Below, piece by piece: positions 27,411 through 36,288 of a DNA stretch of 64,000 nucleotides (its first letter is position 1; each line of letters begins with the position of its first letter). The notes beneath the pieces are model-generated. The model saw only the letters and a program-made list of their open reading frames with translations. It was not told the DNA's origin and searched no databases. The DNA is from TA-20 sp035935115. GTDB lineage: Archaea > Thermoproteota > Nitrososphaeria > Nitrososphaerales > Nitrosopumilaceae. The position numbers and the translations under genes are program-made. The stretch covers positions 381,330 through 445,329 of the forward strand of contig DASYXK010000021.1 of assembly GCA_035935115.1 (NCBI GenBank), written 5' to 3'.

Positions 27411-27827
27411 TTGATGATAAAGTTCTTTCAGGAATTTTGTGATAAAGTAATAGCACTAGATCCATCAATTCGTTTTGCAGGAATAGCAGACGAGGATGGG
27501 AAGTTAGAGGCAACTTCAGAACGAAAAGATTTGCAAGCATTACTCACTCCGGAAGAGCGCGCACAATATGCAATAACTGCAGCAACACGCCAATACACCA
27601 GGCTAAGATGGGAATATCTCCTAGGCAGAATACTGTATGCAAGCTCTCACTATTCCAAAATAACGCGAGCCACTATTCCAATTGCTGATGAAGCTAGTAG
27701 ACTATCTTATGTTCTGTTGCTGTCTTTTGATGCAGATACTCCAAACTTCCATGAAACCATAACAAAAAAAGTAATTCCACTAGTACACAAAAACATGAGT
27801 ACTTTTCTTGCCGAGTCACAAAAGTAG
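27411..27827 (+). CDS. DUF6659-like protein
   Basis: This 138-residue protein has the same size and motif order as 47143-47559: a front strand-helix (FAGIADEDGKLEAT), PEERAQYAITAATRQYTRLR, and a beta part with YVLLLSFDADTP. The layout, a GxADxxGK strand followed by a long helix and a return strand, resembles roadblock/longin-like sensor modules; I believe the family is DUF6659. The two copies, here and at 47143, differ strongly. TTG at 27411 or ATG at 27414. Soluble; partner unknown. Confidence 0.55.
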   Translation: MMIKFFQEFCDKVIALDPSIRFAGIADEDGKLEATSERKDLQALLTPEERAQYAITAATRQYTRLRWEYLLGRILYASSHYSKITRATIPIADEASRLSYVLLLSFDADTPNFHETITKKVIPLVHKNMSTFLAESQK

Positions 27828-27891
27828 AATAAAAAAATAATTTTAGGATAATTTGTTGAAGGCTGTACAAAGCTACGTTTTGCGTTCTTTA

Positions 27892-29292
27892 TTATGGTGC
27901 ACAGTTGTTTGTGCAAGAGTACCATGCGTCTAGGCTTGCTCCTACAGTCGCTGCCCTTGGCCTTACAGTGCTGTGATTATCTCCCCAGTATTGAAACACT
28001 ACATCGTGATTCGAGACATGACACATGTTACAATCAGCCGGGTACACATAGTATGTAGCACTAGCATTTAGACCTGAGAATGTGTATCCGTTCTCGTCGG
28101 CAAATCCTGTTTGAATGACTTTCCCTGATGAGTTATACAATCCAAAGTACATCGAAGCCCCCGGGCCCGTTCCCGCGCTGCACTTTGTGGCAAAACATGG
28201 ATCCCAGTAAAAAGCCGGAATCCTGTGGGCTGATACTGTTATTCCTGCAGATTTGGCAGTTGTAGTTGCAGATGCAGTGTTAGATGGTTGACTTGTTCCT
28301 ATTGAATTGATTGCTGATACTCTGTATGTGTATGGAGTGCCAGCAGCAAGTCCTGTATTGGAATATGTTGTTGTAATAGAAGCTGTATTTGCTACAAGGG
28401 TAGACCATGTTGTTCCTGTGTTATTTGATCTTTCTATCTTGTATCCTGTTATGGCAGAGCCGCCGTTGTTTGCAGGTGCAGTCCAGGAAAGGTTGATCTG
28501 TGATGATGATGCAGCTGTTGCAGTAAGACCTGTTGGTGGTTGTGGTGCTGTAGCTGCACTAGGTGTAGTTGCAGATGCAGTGTTAGATGGTTGACTTGTT
28601 CCAGCCGAGTTTATAGCTGAGACTCGGTAAGTATAAGCTGTACTTGGAGATAGTCCTGTATCAGAATATGCTGTTGATTTACTTGCACTGTTGGATACAA
28701 TGGGACTCCATGTAGTGCCAGCATCAGTTGATCTTTCTATCTTGTATCCAGTTATATCAGAGCCTCCGTTGTTTGCAGGTACAGTCCAGGAAAGGTTGAT
28801 CTGTGATGATGATGCAGCTGTTGCAGTAAGACCTGTTGGTGGTTGTGGTGCTGTAGCTGCACTAGGTGTAGTTGCAGATGCAGTGTTAGATGGTTGACTT
28901 TGTACTGCACCATACACCGCGAATACTCTGTATGTGTATGTTGTACTGGCAGCAAGTCCTGTATCAGAATATGTTGTTGATGTACTTAGAATGTTTGTTG
29001 GAATAGCGCTCCATGTAATGCCACCATCAGTTGATCTCTCAATTTTGTAACTACTTAGAAGACCCACGATACCAGATGGTGCTGTCCAACTAAGGTCAAT
29101 TTGAGAACTTGAAACTACTGTTGCAGTAAGACTAGAAGGAGGTTGAGATACTAGTGGAATTGGTGAAATCTGGGCGTTGACATATTGAGTGATTGATGAT
29201 GTTAAGAGAGAGAAGATGACTACCGAACATATGACCAGATATGTTTTATTCAATGGTGATATGTTCTTATCAAAGGTTATAGCAATACACAT
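27892..29292 (-). CDS. Secreted fibronectin type III repeat protein
   Basis: After an N-terminal membrane/signal segment (YLVICSVVIFSLLTSSITQY) there are three FN3 domains (each about 95 residues: PTGLTATAASSSQINLSW, GYKIERSTDAGTTWSPI, TAYTYRVSAINSAGTSQPSN). A C-terminal domain with FYWDPCFATKCSAG and Cys-rich ends follows. FN3 proteins bind surfaces or other proteins outside the cell. Two of the repeats are encoded by a 107-base DNA stretch that is the same at both places (28497-28603 and 28797-28903), so they were copied recently. Codon usage matches the other FN3 protein at 48396. Confidence 0.8.
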   Translation of the reverse strand: MCIAITFDKNISPLNKTYLVICSVVIFSLLTSSITQYVNAQISPIPLVSQPPSSLTATVVSSSQIDLSWTAPSGIVGLLSSYKIERSTDGGITWSAIPTNILSTSTTYSDTGLAASTTYTYRVFAVYGAVQSQPSNTASATTPSAATAPQPPTGLTATAASSSQINLSWTVPANNGGSDITGYKIERSTDAGTTWSPIVSNSASKSTAYSDTGLSPSTAYTYRVSAINSAGTSQPSNTASATTPSAATAPQPPTGLTATAASSSQINLSWTAPANNGGSAITGYKIERSNNTGTTWSTLVANTASITTTYSNTGLAAGTPYTYRVSAINSIGTSQPSNTASATTTAKSAGITVSAHRIPAFYWDPCFATKCSAGTGPGASMYFGLYNSSGKVIQTGFADENGYTFSGLNASATYYVYPADCNMCHVSNHDVVFQYWGDNHSTVRPRAATVGASLDAWYSCTNNCAP

Positions 29293-30043
29293 AGATTATT
29301 CTGTAATATCGATACAGACGAAAATTCGTCGGAATTAAGAATTCTTCAACAAATTATAACTTCCATATTACGTAGTTAGCTTCAGTTTTTACATGTAAAT
29401 GATAAGAAATTTTCACGAGTGAATTCTAAAACACTGATACGCTTTTTCGTAGCTGATTTTCATTTTATAAGCTAATGAACCTAAATGATTTTTTCTAGGA
29501 AAAAAACTAACAGAATGTAGTTTATGATGTCACATCCGGTCAGTTTGCGTAAACAATGTCCTTGGCGAAAAACTAGTTAACTTGAACTGATGAATTCATA
29601 AACTGGTTAATTTTAGCTAAAAAATCTAGCTGACTGTAGTAGAAAAAATGTTTGAATATTTTTGAATTAAATTTTTATTAGCTAACCAAAGTATGATCAT
29701 TAATAGTTGTTTCTATTTGATCAAGAATCATAATGTCAGATTCTTCTAAAATTTGTGAAGGATTTATCATTAGAGATTCGGACAGGGATAGTTAGAGGTT
29801 GAAATTCTGACTGCACATTTTCGATTGATGGATTAATTGATTTTATATCCTAAACGATCAACCTACAGATAATAGAATCTTAATTATTGATTGGTGCCTC
29901 TGAAATTACATGGGTGTAGTTACTTATGTTTGGAGGTATTGTCTTTAAAATTGGTATAGAACTTTTTGCCATAGTGACGACCTATGCAAAACCTTCTGTA
30001 AGAATCTTGCATTAGACCTAAAAACGTTGGAGTACTAATTAAA
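29293..30043. other. Gene-free AT-rich stretch upstream of the peptide gene
   Basis: About 750 bases hold no convincing gene. Near 29840-29900 a segment with CTACAGATAATAGAATCTTA resembles the middle of the retropepsin gene (23263 onward) with several stops, so it may be a worn copy. The rest is AT-rich without repeats. The promoter of the peptide cassette must lie near its right end. Confidence 0.4.
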
Positions 30044-30190
30044 ATGAGAAAAATGGGTTTATGTATTCCTGGAATGACATGTCCCACAGCACCCCCACCT
30101 AGCAATGGTTGCCCAGCAGATGCTACCGATGCTAGCAATGAAGCCAGCCACGGTGGCGGCGCCAGCGGTGCAAGCAAGGACGCTTCCTAG
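30044..30190 (+). CDS. Candidate modified-peptide (RiPP) precursor, 48 aa
   Basis: The ATG at 30044 starts MRKMGLCIPGMTCPTAPPPS then NGCPADATDASNEASHGGGA and SGASKDAS before TAG. The first part has three cysteines (7, 13, 23) in a Pro-rich frame; the second is made of Ser, Ala, Gly, Asp with eight serines and two threonines nearby. Such a composition is unusual for this genome and typical of peptide natural product cores. The downstream gene encodes a kinase fused to a PqqD-like domain, then an exporter. There is no signal peptide. A second ATG (30053) is possible. Function as precursor is inferred. Confidence 0.65.
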   Translation: MRKMGLCIPGMTCPTAPPPSNGCPADATDASNEASHGGGASGASKDAS

Positions 30191-30194
30191 GACG

Positions 30195-30231
30195 AGTTTA
30201 CAATGTTAAACTTGTCCACCCCCCTTTTTTT
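30195..30231 (+). terminator. Hairpin and T-run between peptide gene and kinase gene
   Basis: AGTTTA (30195-30200) pairs with TAAACT (30207-30212). A run of six C and seven T follows (30219-30231). It lies five bases after the peptide stop. It could end most transcripts after the peptide gene, so that much more peptide than enzyme is made, as in many peptide operons. GGTGA of the kinase ribosome site follows at 30232. Confidence 0.5.
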
Positions 30232-30240
30232 GGTGAGAGA

Positions 30241-31107
30241 ATGTCGTGGTTGATCGAAATCTTGGGTCCTCAGCACTCGGGAAAGACCTCGATTGCAGAT
30301 CTGACCGCACTAATACTTGAAGAAAATGGAACTAAATGCCTCAGGGTAGAGGAGGATGGCTTACTCGATACTTTTTTCCCGGCTTACTTTAAGCTGAGAG
30401 CGGCCAGACAAAGGGAGAAGGTTAATGATCTTTTAAAGGCCAGGCGTCCACTCTTAGCCGATGTCTCCTTAAGCATAATTCGAAAAGGCCTAGATGCAGG
30501 ATACACGGTAATCCATGATCATATAACGACGCGTACATTTAGACAAGATGCTGGTAAGGAAATTGCTAAACAGGCTAATGCCTGCTATCTCAGTGTTTTT
30601 GTAACTGCCCCGCTAGATGTACTTCAGGAACGCTGGAAACATAGAGAGATAGATGAGCAGAAAATAAAGGAGATGGAGGAGACTTACCCACGTCTTCAAG
30701 CTTTGAGAGAGAAATATCACTTCACTTTGATAATTGATACCGTTGAAACTTCTATGGAGGAAGCGGCTAAGCGCATTATTTCGAGAATTTATCCTCACAT
30801 GAATGTCAACGTCCTCGAATCTGCAACGATCAAACATGAACAGAGAATGACCGGAAAACCTGCAAATTCTGAGGACCAAAGGCCTCTTGCAAGATTGGAA
30901 AATGTTCAGCTACTAAGAATGAAGGACACCTTGATAATGATCCACAGACACAAAAGATTCATCATCGAGGAAACTTATTTCAAAATACTACAATTGCTTG
31001 ACGGTAAGAACACCGTGGAACATATAGCGGAGAGAGCAGGAGCGGACCTAACTAAAGTGCAAGGATTCGTCCGATTTCTTTGTAAAGAAAAGATGATAGT
31101 GATGTAA
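30241..31107 (+). CDS. P-loop kinase fused to a PqqD-like (RRE) domain
   Basis: This 288-residue protein has two parts. Residues 1-180 form a small P-loop kinase: EILGPQHSGKTSIADL (Walker A, K15), VIHDHITTRTFRQDA and VTAPLDVLQERWKHREIDE, an adenylylsulfate-kinase-like lid. Residues about 212-288 match PqqD: LARLENVQLLRMKDTLIMIH, FIIEETYFKILQLLDGKNTV, AERAGADLTKVQGFVRFL, KEKMIVM. PqqD-like domains (RREs) grip precursor peptides for modifying enzymes. The enzyme would phosphorylate or activate the peptide encoded 50 bases upstream. GGTGAGAGA precedes the ATG. Three bases separate it from the ABC gene. Confidence 0.75.
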   Translation: MSWLIEILGPQHSGKTSIADLTALILEENGTKCLRVEEDGLLDTFFPAYFKLRAARQREKVNDLLKARRPLLADVSLSIIRKGLDAGYTVIHDHITTRTFRQDAGKEIAKQANACYLSVFVTAPLDVLQERWKHREIDEQKIKEMEETYPRLQALREKYHFTLIIDTVETSMEEAAKRIISRIYPHMNVNVLESATIKHEQRMTGKPANSEDQRPLARLENVQLLRMKDTLIMIHRHKRFIIEETYFKILQLLDGKNTVEHIAERAGADLTKVQGFVRFLCKEKMIVM

Positions 31108-31110
31108 TTC

Positions 31111-31905
31111 ATGAAATTCTCTATAGAGACAATTGACCTCACCAAGGTGTTTACAGTAAGAAAGGATGATTCGGGGTCATTTGTCCGACGTTTCCGGAGG
31201 GGGGGCACTGAGTCTATTGTAGCAGTAGACAATGTCAACCTCAAAATTAGAGAGGGAGAGATTTTTGGTTTATTGGGACCAAATGGATCGGGAAAAACGT
31301 CCATCACAAGAATGCTTTGTACAGTCTTAACACCAACAAGCGGAACAGCACTGGTAAACGGTTTCGATGTACGAGAAGACGATCTTGAAGTGCGCAAGCA
31401 AATCGGGGTCATGATAAGCTCTGGGCGAAAGGGGCTTAGTCAACGTTTAAGCGCATGGAATAACTTGGAGTTTTATGGAGCTCTCTACGGTTTACCCCGA
31501 GATAAGAGAGTAGAAAGAATCAAGTTCCTCCTAGATTTTTTTAGAATAAAGGAACGAGCACATGATCAGGTGCAGAGATTTTCTACTGGAATGCAAAGAC
31601 GACTAAGCTTGTGCAAGGTGTTGCTTCCTGACTCTCCAATTTTATTGTTGGATGAGCCGACGTTGGGACTTGATGTTGAGACAACGTGGAAGATAGGAGA
31701 GCTATTGAAGAAAATAAATAAAGAACAGAAGAAAACAATTTTGCTTACGACACATCATCTCAGTGAGGCGGAGAAGCTCTGCGATAGAGTAGCAATAATA
31801 AACAAAGGAAAAGTCTTGACTTGCGCCTCACCGCAAATTTTGAAGGATAAGACAAGTGAGCAGAGCCTTGAAAATGCCTACATGAGTATTGTTAAGAGTG
31901 GATGA
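31111..31905 (+). CDS. ABC transporter ATPase, peptide/drug export type
   Basis: This 264-residue protein has Walker A GLLGPNGSGKTSITRML, the signature FSTGMQRRLSLCKVLL, Walker B ILLLDEPTLGLD and the H-loop LTTHHLSEA. It is of the DrrA/CcmA-like export class (DVREDDLEVRKQIGVM, LSAWNNLEFYGALYG). It pairs with the permease that starts inside its stop (ATGA). The operon context with the peptide and kinase-PqqD genes points to export of, or immunity to, the mature peptide. ATG start after a 3-base gap. Confidence 0.9.
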   Translation: MKFSIETIDLTKVFTVRKDDSGSFVRRFRRGGTESIVAVDNVNLKIREGEIFGLLGPNGSGKTSITRMLCTVLTPTSGTALVNGFDVREDDLEVRKQIGVMISSGRKGLSQRLSAWNNLEFYGALYGLPRDKRVERIKFLLDFFRIKERAHDQVQRFSTGMQRRLSLCKVLLPDSPILLLDEPTLGLDVETTWKIGELLKKINKEQKKTILLTTHHLSEAEKLCDRVAIINKGKVLTCASPQILKDKTSEQSLENAYMSIVKSG

Positions 31906-32915
31906 AGTACATGTTTTCCACACTGATCACAGAGCTTGGAGCACTTACGGCCTTCATCAAAAAGGATGTACGCTCGCGAGTGATATACAAGATAAATCTA
32001 TCCCTTAACTTTCTTAACACTTTGGTAGCTGCTTTGACATGGTCTTTGCTGGGTCAAAATGCTCAGTTAGGCTCCGCGCTTGCTCCTTATGGTGGAAGTT
32101 TTATCAGCTATCTACTAGTCGGCATGGCCTTTAACGAGTATATGATGGAAAGCCTCAAGGCAGTACAAAAATCCATCAATCCGTCGGAGTTGGAGGAAAT
32201 TCTAGCTTATCCAGTTAGGCTTAGGGTGTTTATCTTTGGGAATGTATTGTGGGGCTATACGTTTCACACCATTAATGTTTTGATCTATTTTTCTCTTGGA
32301 ATTCTAGTGTTCGGGGTGACTTTTAATGCTGTAGATCCTGTTGGAGCAATTATCACACTAGTTCTTGGAATTGCAGTCATGTTCAGCTTCAGTTTGTTGG
32401 CTTCCGGGATCCTAATAGTTTTGAAGCAGGGTGATATAGTTCAATGGTTAATTGGTGCATTGTCAATGCTTTTTGCAGGTGTATACTTCCCTATCAAACT
32501 CCTGCCATCTCAACTCCAGACTATATCATGGATACTGCCTCAAACCTATTTTTTTGAGTTGATGCGACTTGCGTTAAAGGGGCATCAACTGATAAAGCTC
32601 CAAATGAACACAATTACATTAGACAACGCTATGTTACTCGCTTTTGGGTTTGCAGCAATCATTTTGTTGCTTCTTTTTGGCGCAGCAGTTTCATCGTCAA
32701 TGGGAAGAAAAAGAAACAATAAATTTTTTATGTCAGGCGTGCTGGTTGCCACGATTTTCGCAACACTTCTACTTACTGGAATAGTATCGGTCTCAGTTCA
32801 TCCATTATTGCTCAGTCTTGCTGTGTATGCACTTGCTATGCTACCCATTGGATATATCGTGTTCAAGAAAGGACTAGCTGTGAGTAAAAAACGTGGTACC
32901 TTATCTCACGAATAA
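31902..32915 (+). CDS. ABC-2 type permease
   Basis: The 337-residue membrane protein has six to eight hydrophobic helices and the ABC-2 layout: FIKKDVRSRVIYKINLSLNF at the front, SYLLVGMAFNEYM, NPSELEEILAYPVRLRVFI, PQTYFFELMRLALKG. Such permeases act as dimers with the upstream ATPase to move lipids, sugars, drugs or peptides outward. ATGA overlap with the ATPase gene. Extra helices at the C-terminus (VLVATIFATLLLTGI and after) extend beyond the usual core of about 260 residues. It closes the operon. Confidence 0.85.
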   Translation: MKYMFSTLITELGALTAFIKKDVRSRVIYKINLSLNFLNTLVAALTWSLLGQNAQLGSALAPYGGSFISYLLVGMAFNEYMMESLKAVQKSINPSELEEILAYPVRLRVFIFGNVLWGYTFHTINVLIYFSLGILVFGVTFNAVDPVGAIITLVLGIAVMFSFSLLASGILIVLKQGDIVQWLIGALSMLFAGVYFPIKLLPSQLQTISWILPQTYFFELMRLALKGHQLIKLQMNTITLDNAMLLAFGFAAIILLLLFGAAVSSSMGRKRNNKFFMSGVLVATIFATLLLTGIVSVSVHPLLLSLAVYALAMLPIGYIVFKKGLAVSKKRGTLSHE

Positions 32916-33031
32916 AATGACGCTCCTTAAACTAGCCGCATAGTTCTTCGAGGACAGGTTTTAAGCCATGTGGAAATGAATGAGGTGATGTCGATACTCC
33001 AAGTCGCTGCTCCCTAACTCTAACAAAGTCC

Positions 33032-35092
33032 TTAACGAGCTATAGTCAGATTCTTAACTATGTTTAGCTGCTTTATCTCGTCAGGTCCATTAGAAGGGTA
33101 GCTTATCAGAATTCTATCGCCAGATTTGATGACATATTTGTTATACATATTGTTCTGAGCACCATTCACAAAGAACTTTAGAGCATGCTTACTATCATTG
33201 CAATACTTTGTTCCATCATCCATAATGAAACAATCGCTTGTGAATTTAATGCCTATAGTTTCAAAGAGTAAGCCCAAGTCAACGCCTTTTGCGTGTCTAT
33301 GCACTGTGGTTCCATCACCGTTTTCAAAGTGTATGTATCTACTCTTTAGCTGGTATTTTGGTTGCGAGAAATCGATAGCCTTACCATTTATGAAGACCTT
33401 CAGTGCTGCATGTTCATGTGTAGAGTCAAATGGTGCAGTAGCAGTACCAGTTGTATTTTGCGAAGAATCTTTTTGTGCCGCTTCTACAGATTTTGTTTTT
33501 AATTGGTCCAACAAGCTCAAGGATTTCATAACCGAACTGAGTTCTGTGTTAGCATTTGTTTCCAGCAAATTCATTCTTAGCGTGTATTGATCATTTTTAA
33601 AATTTAGATTCACAATGATGCCAGTATGTTTGTCAATTACTAAAGATGAATTACCTAAACTATGTGTAATGTTAATTTTGTATACGGGAAGGGTCATGTT
33701 ATCGATCTTCATTATGTCCTCCATTACCTTATTTTCTTTACCTTGTTTTATTTCTTCAAATTTACTTTTGCCCAACCAGAGGGCATCTCCTAGTATGTTT
33801 CCACCATCTGCTAGCAATGAATTGACAAGTTCATTATGTCCACCTGGAGCGTTATCAGGAATATTCACCCATAACAATTCTGATTTCGCATGTCCATTTG
33901 TATCATTTATTGTGTACTTGAATTTCCAATCCATTGGATCGACTTTGTCCGTATTAAATTGATATTCTGTACGATACAGGAGATAAATGCCACTTGCTAA
34001 CCAATCAGTGTGCGGATAACTGTTCTTGTATTTTATTTTCGATGGGTCCTTGGACAGGTCAACTGGCGCATTTTTTGGAACCTGTACTGGATGCAGTGAA
34101 GGTTTTATCGCAGATCTTTCTATTACATAGACCGTATTAGTGAGCTGATCGGTTACGTATGCCTTGTCGGTCTTACTGTTAACAGCTAGCTCATATGGTT
34201 GTTGCACTGTTAGCGTATTCACTTTATTTGTAAAACCATCTATAACGGATAATGTATTAGAGCTTAGATTGGTTACGTATATGGTATTATTAGTCGGGTT
34301 GACAGCTATCCTAAGCGGACTTTTTCCTACATTTATTGTATTAGCTAAGATATCTTTCGAGCCATCTATAACTGATAACGTATTAGATCCTTGATTGGTC
34401 ACGTATATCATATTGGTATCAGCATTCACTGCTACGCCGCGCGGGATAGTACCCACATCGATCTTATGTAACACTTTATCGAAGGATCCATCTATGACAT
34501 AGAGGCTATTGGTATCCTCGCTTGTCACATATACCTTGTTCTTGTGATCATTAACAGCTACGCCGCAAGGTTGAGAAATGTCAAGTATGGTTAGCACATT
34601 ATTTGTTAAACCGTCTATGACATAGAGCTTATTTGCAATGTCGCTTGTCACGTATACTTTATTGGTTTTTGAGTTAACAGCTATCTCGTACGGATGTATT
34701 ACATCGATCGTGCCTTTTATCAATTTTGTAGAAGAGTCTATAACATAGAGCATGTTGGAATTCTCGCTGGTCACGTATATTACATCTGTATCTGGATTGA
34801 CAGCTATGCCGCAAGGAATGCTGCCCGCAGGGAAACTGGTTATCATACTGTTTGTCGTGCCGTTTATTGCAGAGATCCTACTAGCTATAGGATTGGTCAC
34901 GTATATTATATCGGAATATGGATTAACTGCTATTGCGCAGGTGCCTTCACTGATCTTGATTGTGTCACTTATGGCATAATTAGATGCCAATTGCGCATAT
35001 GACTTGACAGCTGACCCTACTGTTATACTTGCTGCTGATACCATTATGAGAAGGACTAGAATCGATACCTCAGATATGATTCTTTTATCCAT
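33032..35092 (-). CDS. Secreted YVTN beta-propeller protein
   Basis: The 686-residue protein has a signal segment (ISEVSILVLLIMVSAASIT) and about seven YVTN repeats (VNPYSDIIYVTNPIASRISA, VNADTNMIYVTNQGSNTLSV, and so on), each with YVTN/YVTS and SVIDG, forming a seven-bladed propeller. After about residue 330 comes another domain with KFKYTINDTNGHAKSELLW, then VHRHAKGVDLGLLFETIGIK with a His pattern. It is exported and probably binds other surface molecules. It is convergent with the peptide-export operon. There is no sign of a shared transcript. Confidence 0.85.
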   Translation of the reverse strand: MDKRIISEVSILVLLIMVSAASITVGSAVKSYAQLASNYAISDTIKISEGTCAIAVNPYSDIIYVTNPIASRISAINGTTNSMITSFPAGSIPCGIAVNPDTDVIYVTSENSNMLYVIDSSTKLIKGTIDVIHPYEIAVNSKTNKVYVTSDIANKLYVIDGLTNNVLTILDISQPCGVAVNDHKNKVYVTSEDTNSLYVIDGSFDKVLHKIDVGTIPRGVAVNADTNMIYVTNQGSNTLSVIDGSKDILANTINVGKSPLRIAVNPTNNTIYVTNLSSNTLSVIDGFTNKVNTLTVQQPYELAVNSKTDKAYVTDQLTNTVYVIERSAIKPSLHPVQVPKNAPVDLSKDPSKIKYKNSYPHTDWLASGIYLLYRTEYQFNTDKVDPMDWKFKYTINDTNGHAKSELLWVNIPDNAPGGHNELVNSLLADGGNILGDALWLGKSKFEEIKQGKENKVMEDIMKIDNMTLPVYKINITHSLGNSSLVIDKHTGIIVNLNFKNDQYTLRMNLLETNANTELSSVMKSLSLLDQLKTKSVEAAQKDSSQNTTGTATAPFDSTHEHAALKVFINGKAIDFSQPKYQLKSRYIHFENGDGTTVHRHAKGVDLGLLFETIGIKFTSDCFIMDDGTKYCNDSKHALKFFVNGAQNNMYNKYVIKSGDRILISYPSNGPDEIKQLNIVKNLTIAR

Positions 35093-35139
35093 CAGTTAGT
35101 AATAATTTGTATTTGTCATATGAATTCCCATAAAATCTT

Positions 35140-35354
35140 CTATAACATAATCTCATTTCTTAGATATGTTTTGACTGCACCAGCTAGAGATTTATTGTTT
35201 TTGGCGGTTTTCCTTGATTATGCAGATAACTAATAAAATCACTGAATATCCTGTATACATCTTGTTTTCCATCTTTAATGGAAGATACAAGATAATTGAT
35301 AGTTAATTGACAGTTTTGCTCTACAAATTTTTTGAAATGGTTTAAACCAACTTT
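35140..35354 (-). pseudogene. Decayed integrase (SAM-like N-domain fragment)
   Basis: On the minus strand the frame gives KVGLNHFKKFVEQNCQLTIN, YLVSSIKDGKQDVYRIFSDF, ISYLHNQGKPPKTINL, then a stop. After a frame change it continues SLAGAVKTYLRNEIML. This is the core-binding N-terminal domain of a tyrosine recombinase. The catalytic domain is absent. It marks past integration at the right side of the peptide-cassette region. Confidence 0.55.
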
Positions 35355-35526
35355 CTATGTGTTAACTGTATTTGGACAGAAATTATGAATATGGAACTCG
35401 TATGAAGAAAAAAGAGTATATCATTTTTTGAATTGATAATAGACTGAAGAATTAGCTAAAATGGTCTTAAACACACCTATTAACCACTAGAATCCAAAGG
35501 GTATGTTTTAGATATCAATTAAAAAT

Positions 35527-35931
35527 CTAAGTTACAGTAATCACCATGTTTAATGGTGGAGACAATGCGTCTGGATTGTTTATGCCTGCCCACACAAATA
35601 TTTGTGCAGTATAAATTCCTGGTAATACAGGTATCCATGATTGGGAAGGATTCAAAGATTGACCAGAATCTAACGAACCTGTGAGCCACGATAACGACAC
35701 TACTACCCCATCTTGATTTTGGATTTGTACCAAATATGCAAAAGGTTGAGTCCTGTCCTGATTGTTTGTTACATCAGATGTTATCTGAACTTGTTTGTTT
35801 ACTTTGGTTTCCCAAGATATATTTTTCAGAGTGGCAGAAGCATCTCCTTGAATAGCAAAAGCATCATGTATTACTGGTACCAAGAGAACTGTAAATACTG
35901 ATATGGTAATCAAAAATACCATTGATTTCAT
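35527..35931 (-). CDS. Secreted Ig-like/beta-sandwich protein (paralogue of 4621-5013)
   Basis: From the ATG at 35931 the protein starts MKSMVFLITISVFTVLLVPV, a clear signal peptide ending near AFA; a TTG at 35949 would add six residues. The domain repeats the motifs of 4621-5013: ISWETKVNKQVQITSDVTNN, QPFAYLVQIQNQDGVVVSLS, SQSWIPVLPGIYTAQIFVW, PLNMVITVT. The cysteine pair of the other copy is absent. Both proteins may be surface or cofactor-binding single domains. No operon partner. Confidence 0.65.
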   Translation of the reverse strand: MKSMVFLITISVFTVLLVPVIHDAFAIQGDASATLKNISWETKVNKQVQITSDVTNNQDRTQPFAYLVQIQNQDGVVVSLSWLTGSLDSGQSLNPSQSWIPVLPGIYTAQIFVWAGINNPDALSPPLNMVITVT

Positions 35932-35986
35932 TTGATCATACCATGACAATGTGTCACTTTTTAGGGTTTTGAAAATTCTAGAAATT

Positions 35987-36184
35987 TTATGTTATTATCT
36001 GAATTAATTTTTTCCTAGATTTTTCCTCGGATGTAATTTTCACCTGAGACTGCGACACATTGAAGTGTTTTGAAAGTTTCTTGATCAATTCCTTGTTAGC
36101 CTCACCTTTTTGTGGTTTTGATTTTATTCCTATACATATCAACTTCTGTAAAGTTGTAGGAGGTTGGTATGAAAAAATTGACAC
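35987..36184 (-). CDS. DUF167 (YggU-like) protein, N-terminus unusual
   Basis: Residues 19-65 match DUF167: CIGIKSKPQKGEANKELIKK, then HFNVSQSQVKITSEEKSRKK and a final strand. The family is normally 75-100 residues, with an N-terminal V-x-P-x-x-K strand that is replaced here by MSIFSYQPPTTLQK. The gene may have lost its start (GTG used here) or have a re-initiated start. Function of the family is unknown. Confidence 0.6.
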   Translation of the reverse strand: MSIFSYQPPTTLQKLICIGIKSKPQKGEANKELIKKLSKHFNVSQSQVKITSEEKSRKKLIQIIT

Positions 36185-36288
36185 TGGTAAGTTTCAGAGG
36201 GTGGATGTCATCATATCAAAAAATGATTTTTTATGCACAAACTAAACTTAATCCTTATAGAAGAAGCGGAGAATGATCATAACAGTAG

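Noticed and set aside
28400..28960. CRISPR-like repeats
   Set aside because: The repeats are about 300 bases apart, keep the reading frame and encode FN3 domains. No array of short regular repeats is present anywhere in the window.
29920..30177. 85-codon minus-strand frame opposite the peptide gene
   Set aside because: Its Ala/Pro/Gly-rich start is simply the antisense of the peptide gene, and it is not followed by related genes on that strand.
33032..35092. YVTN propeller protein as part of the peptide operon
   Set aside because: It is transcribed from the other strand and convergent, with a 116-base gap, so there is no reason beyond closeness.
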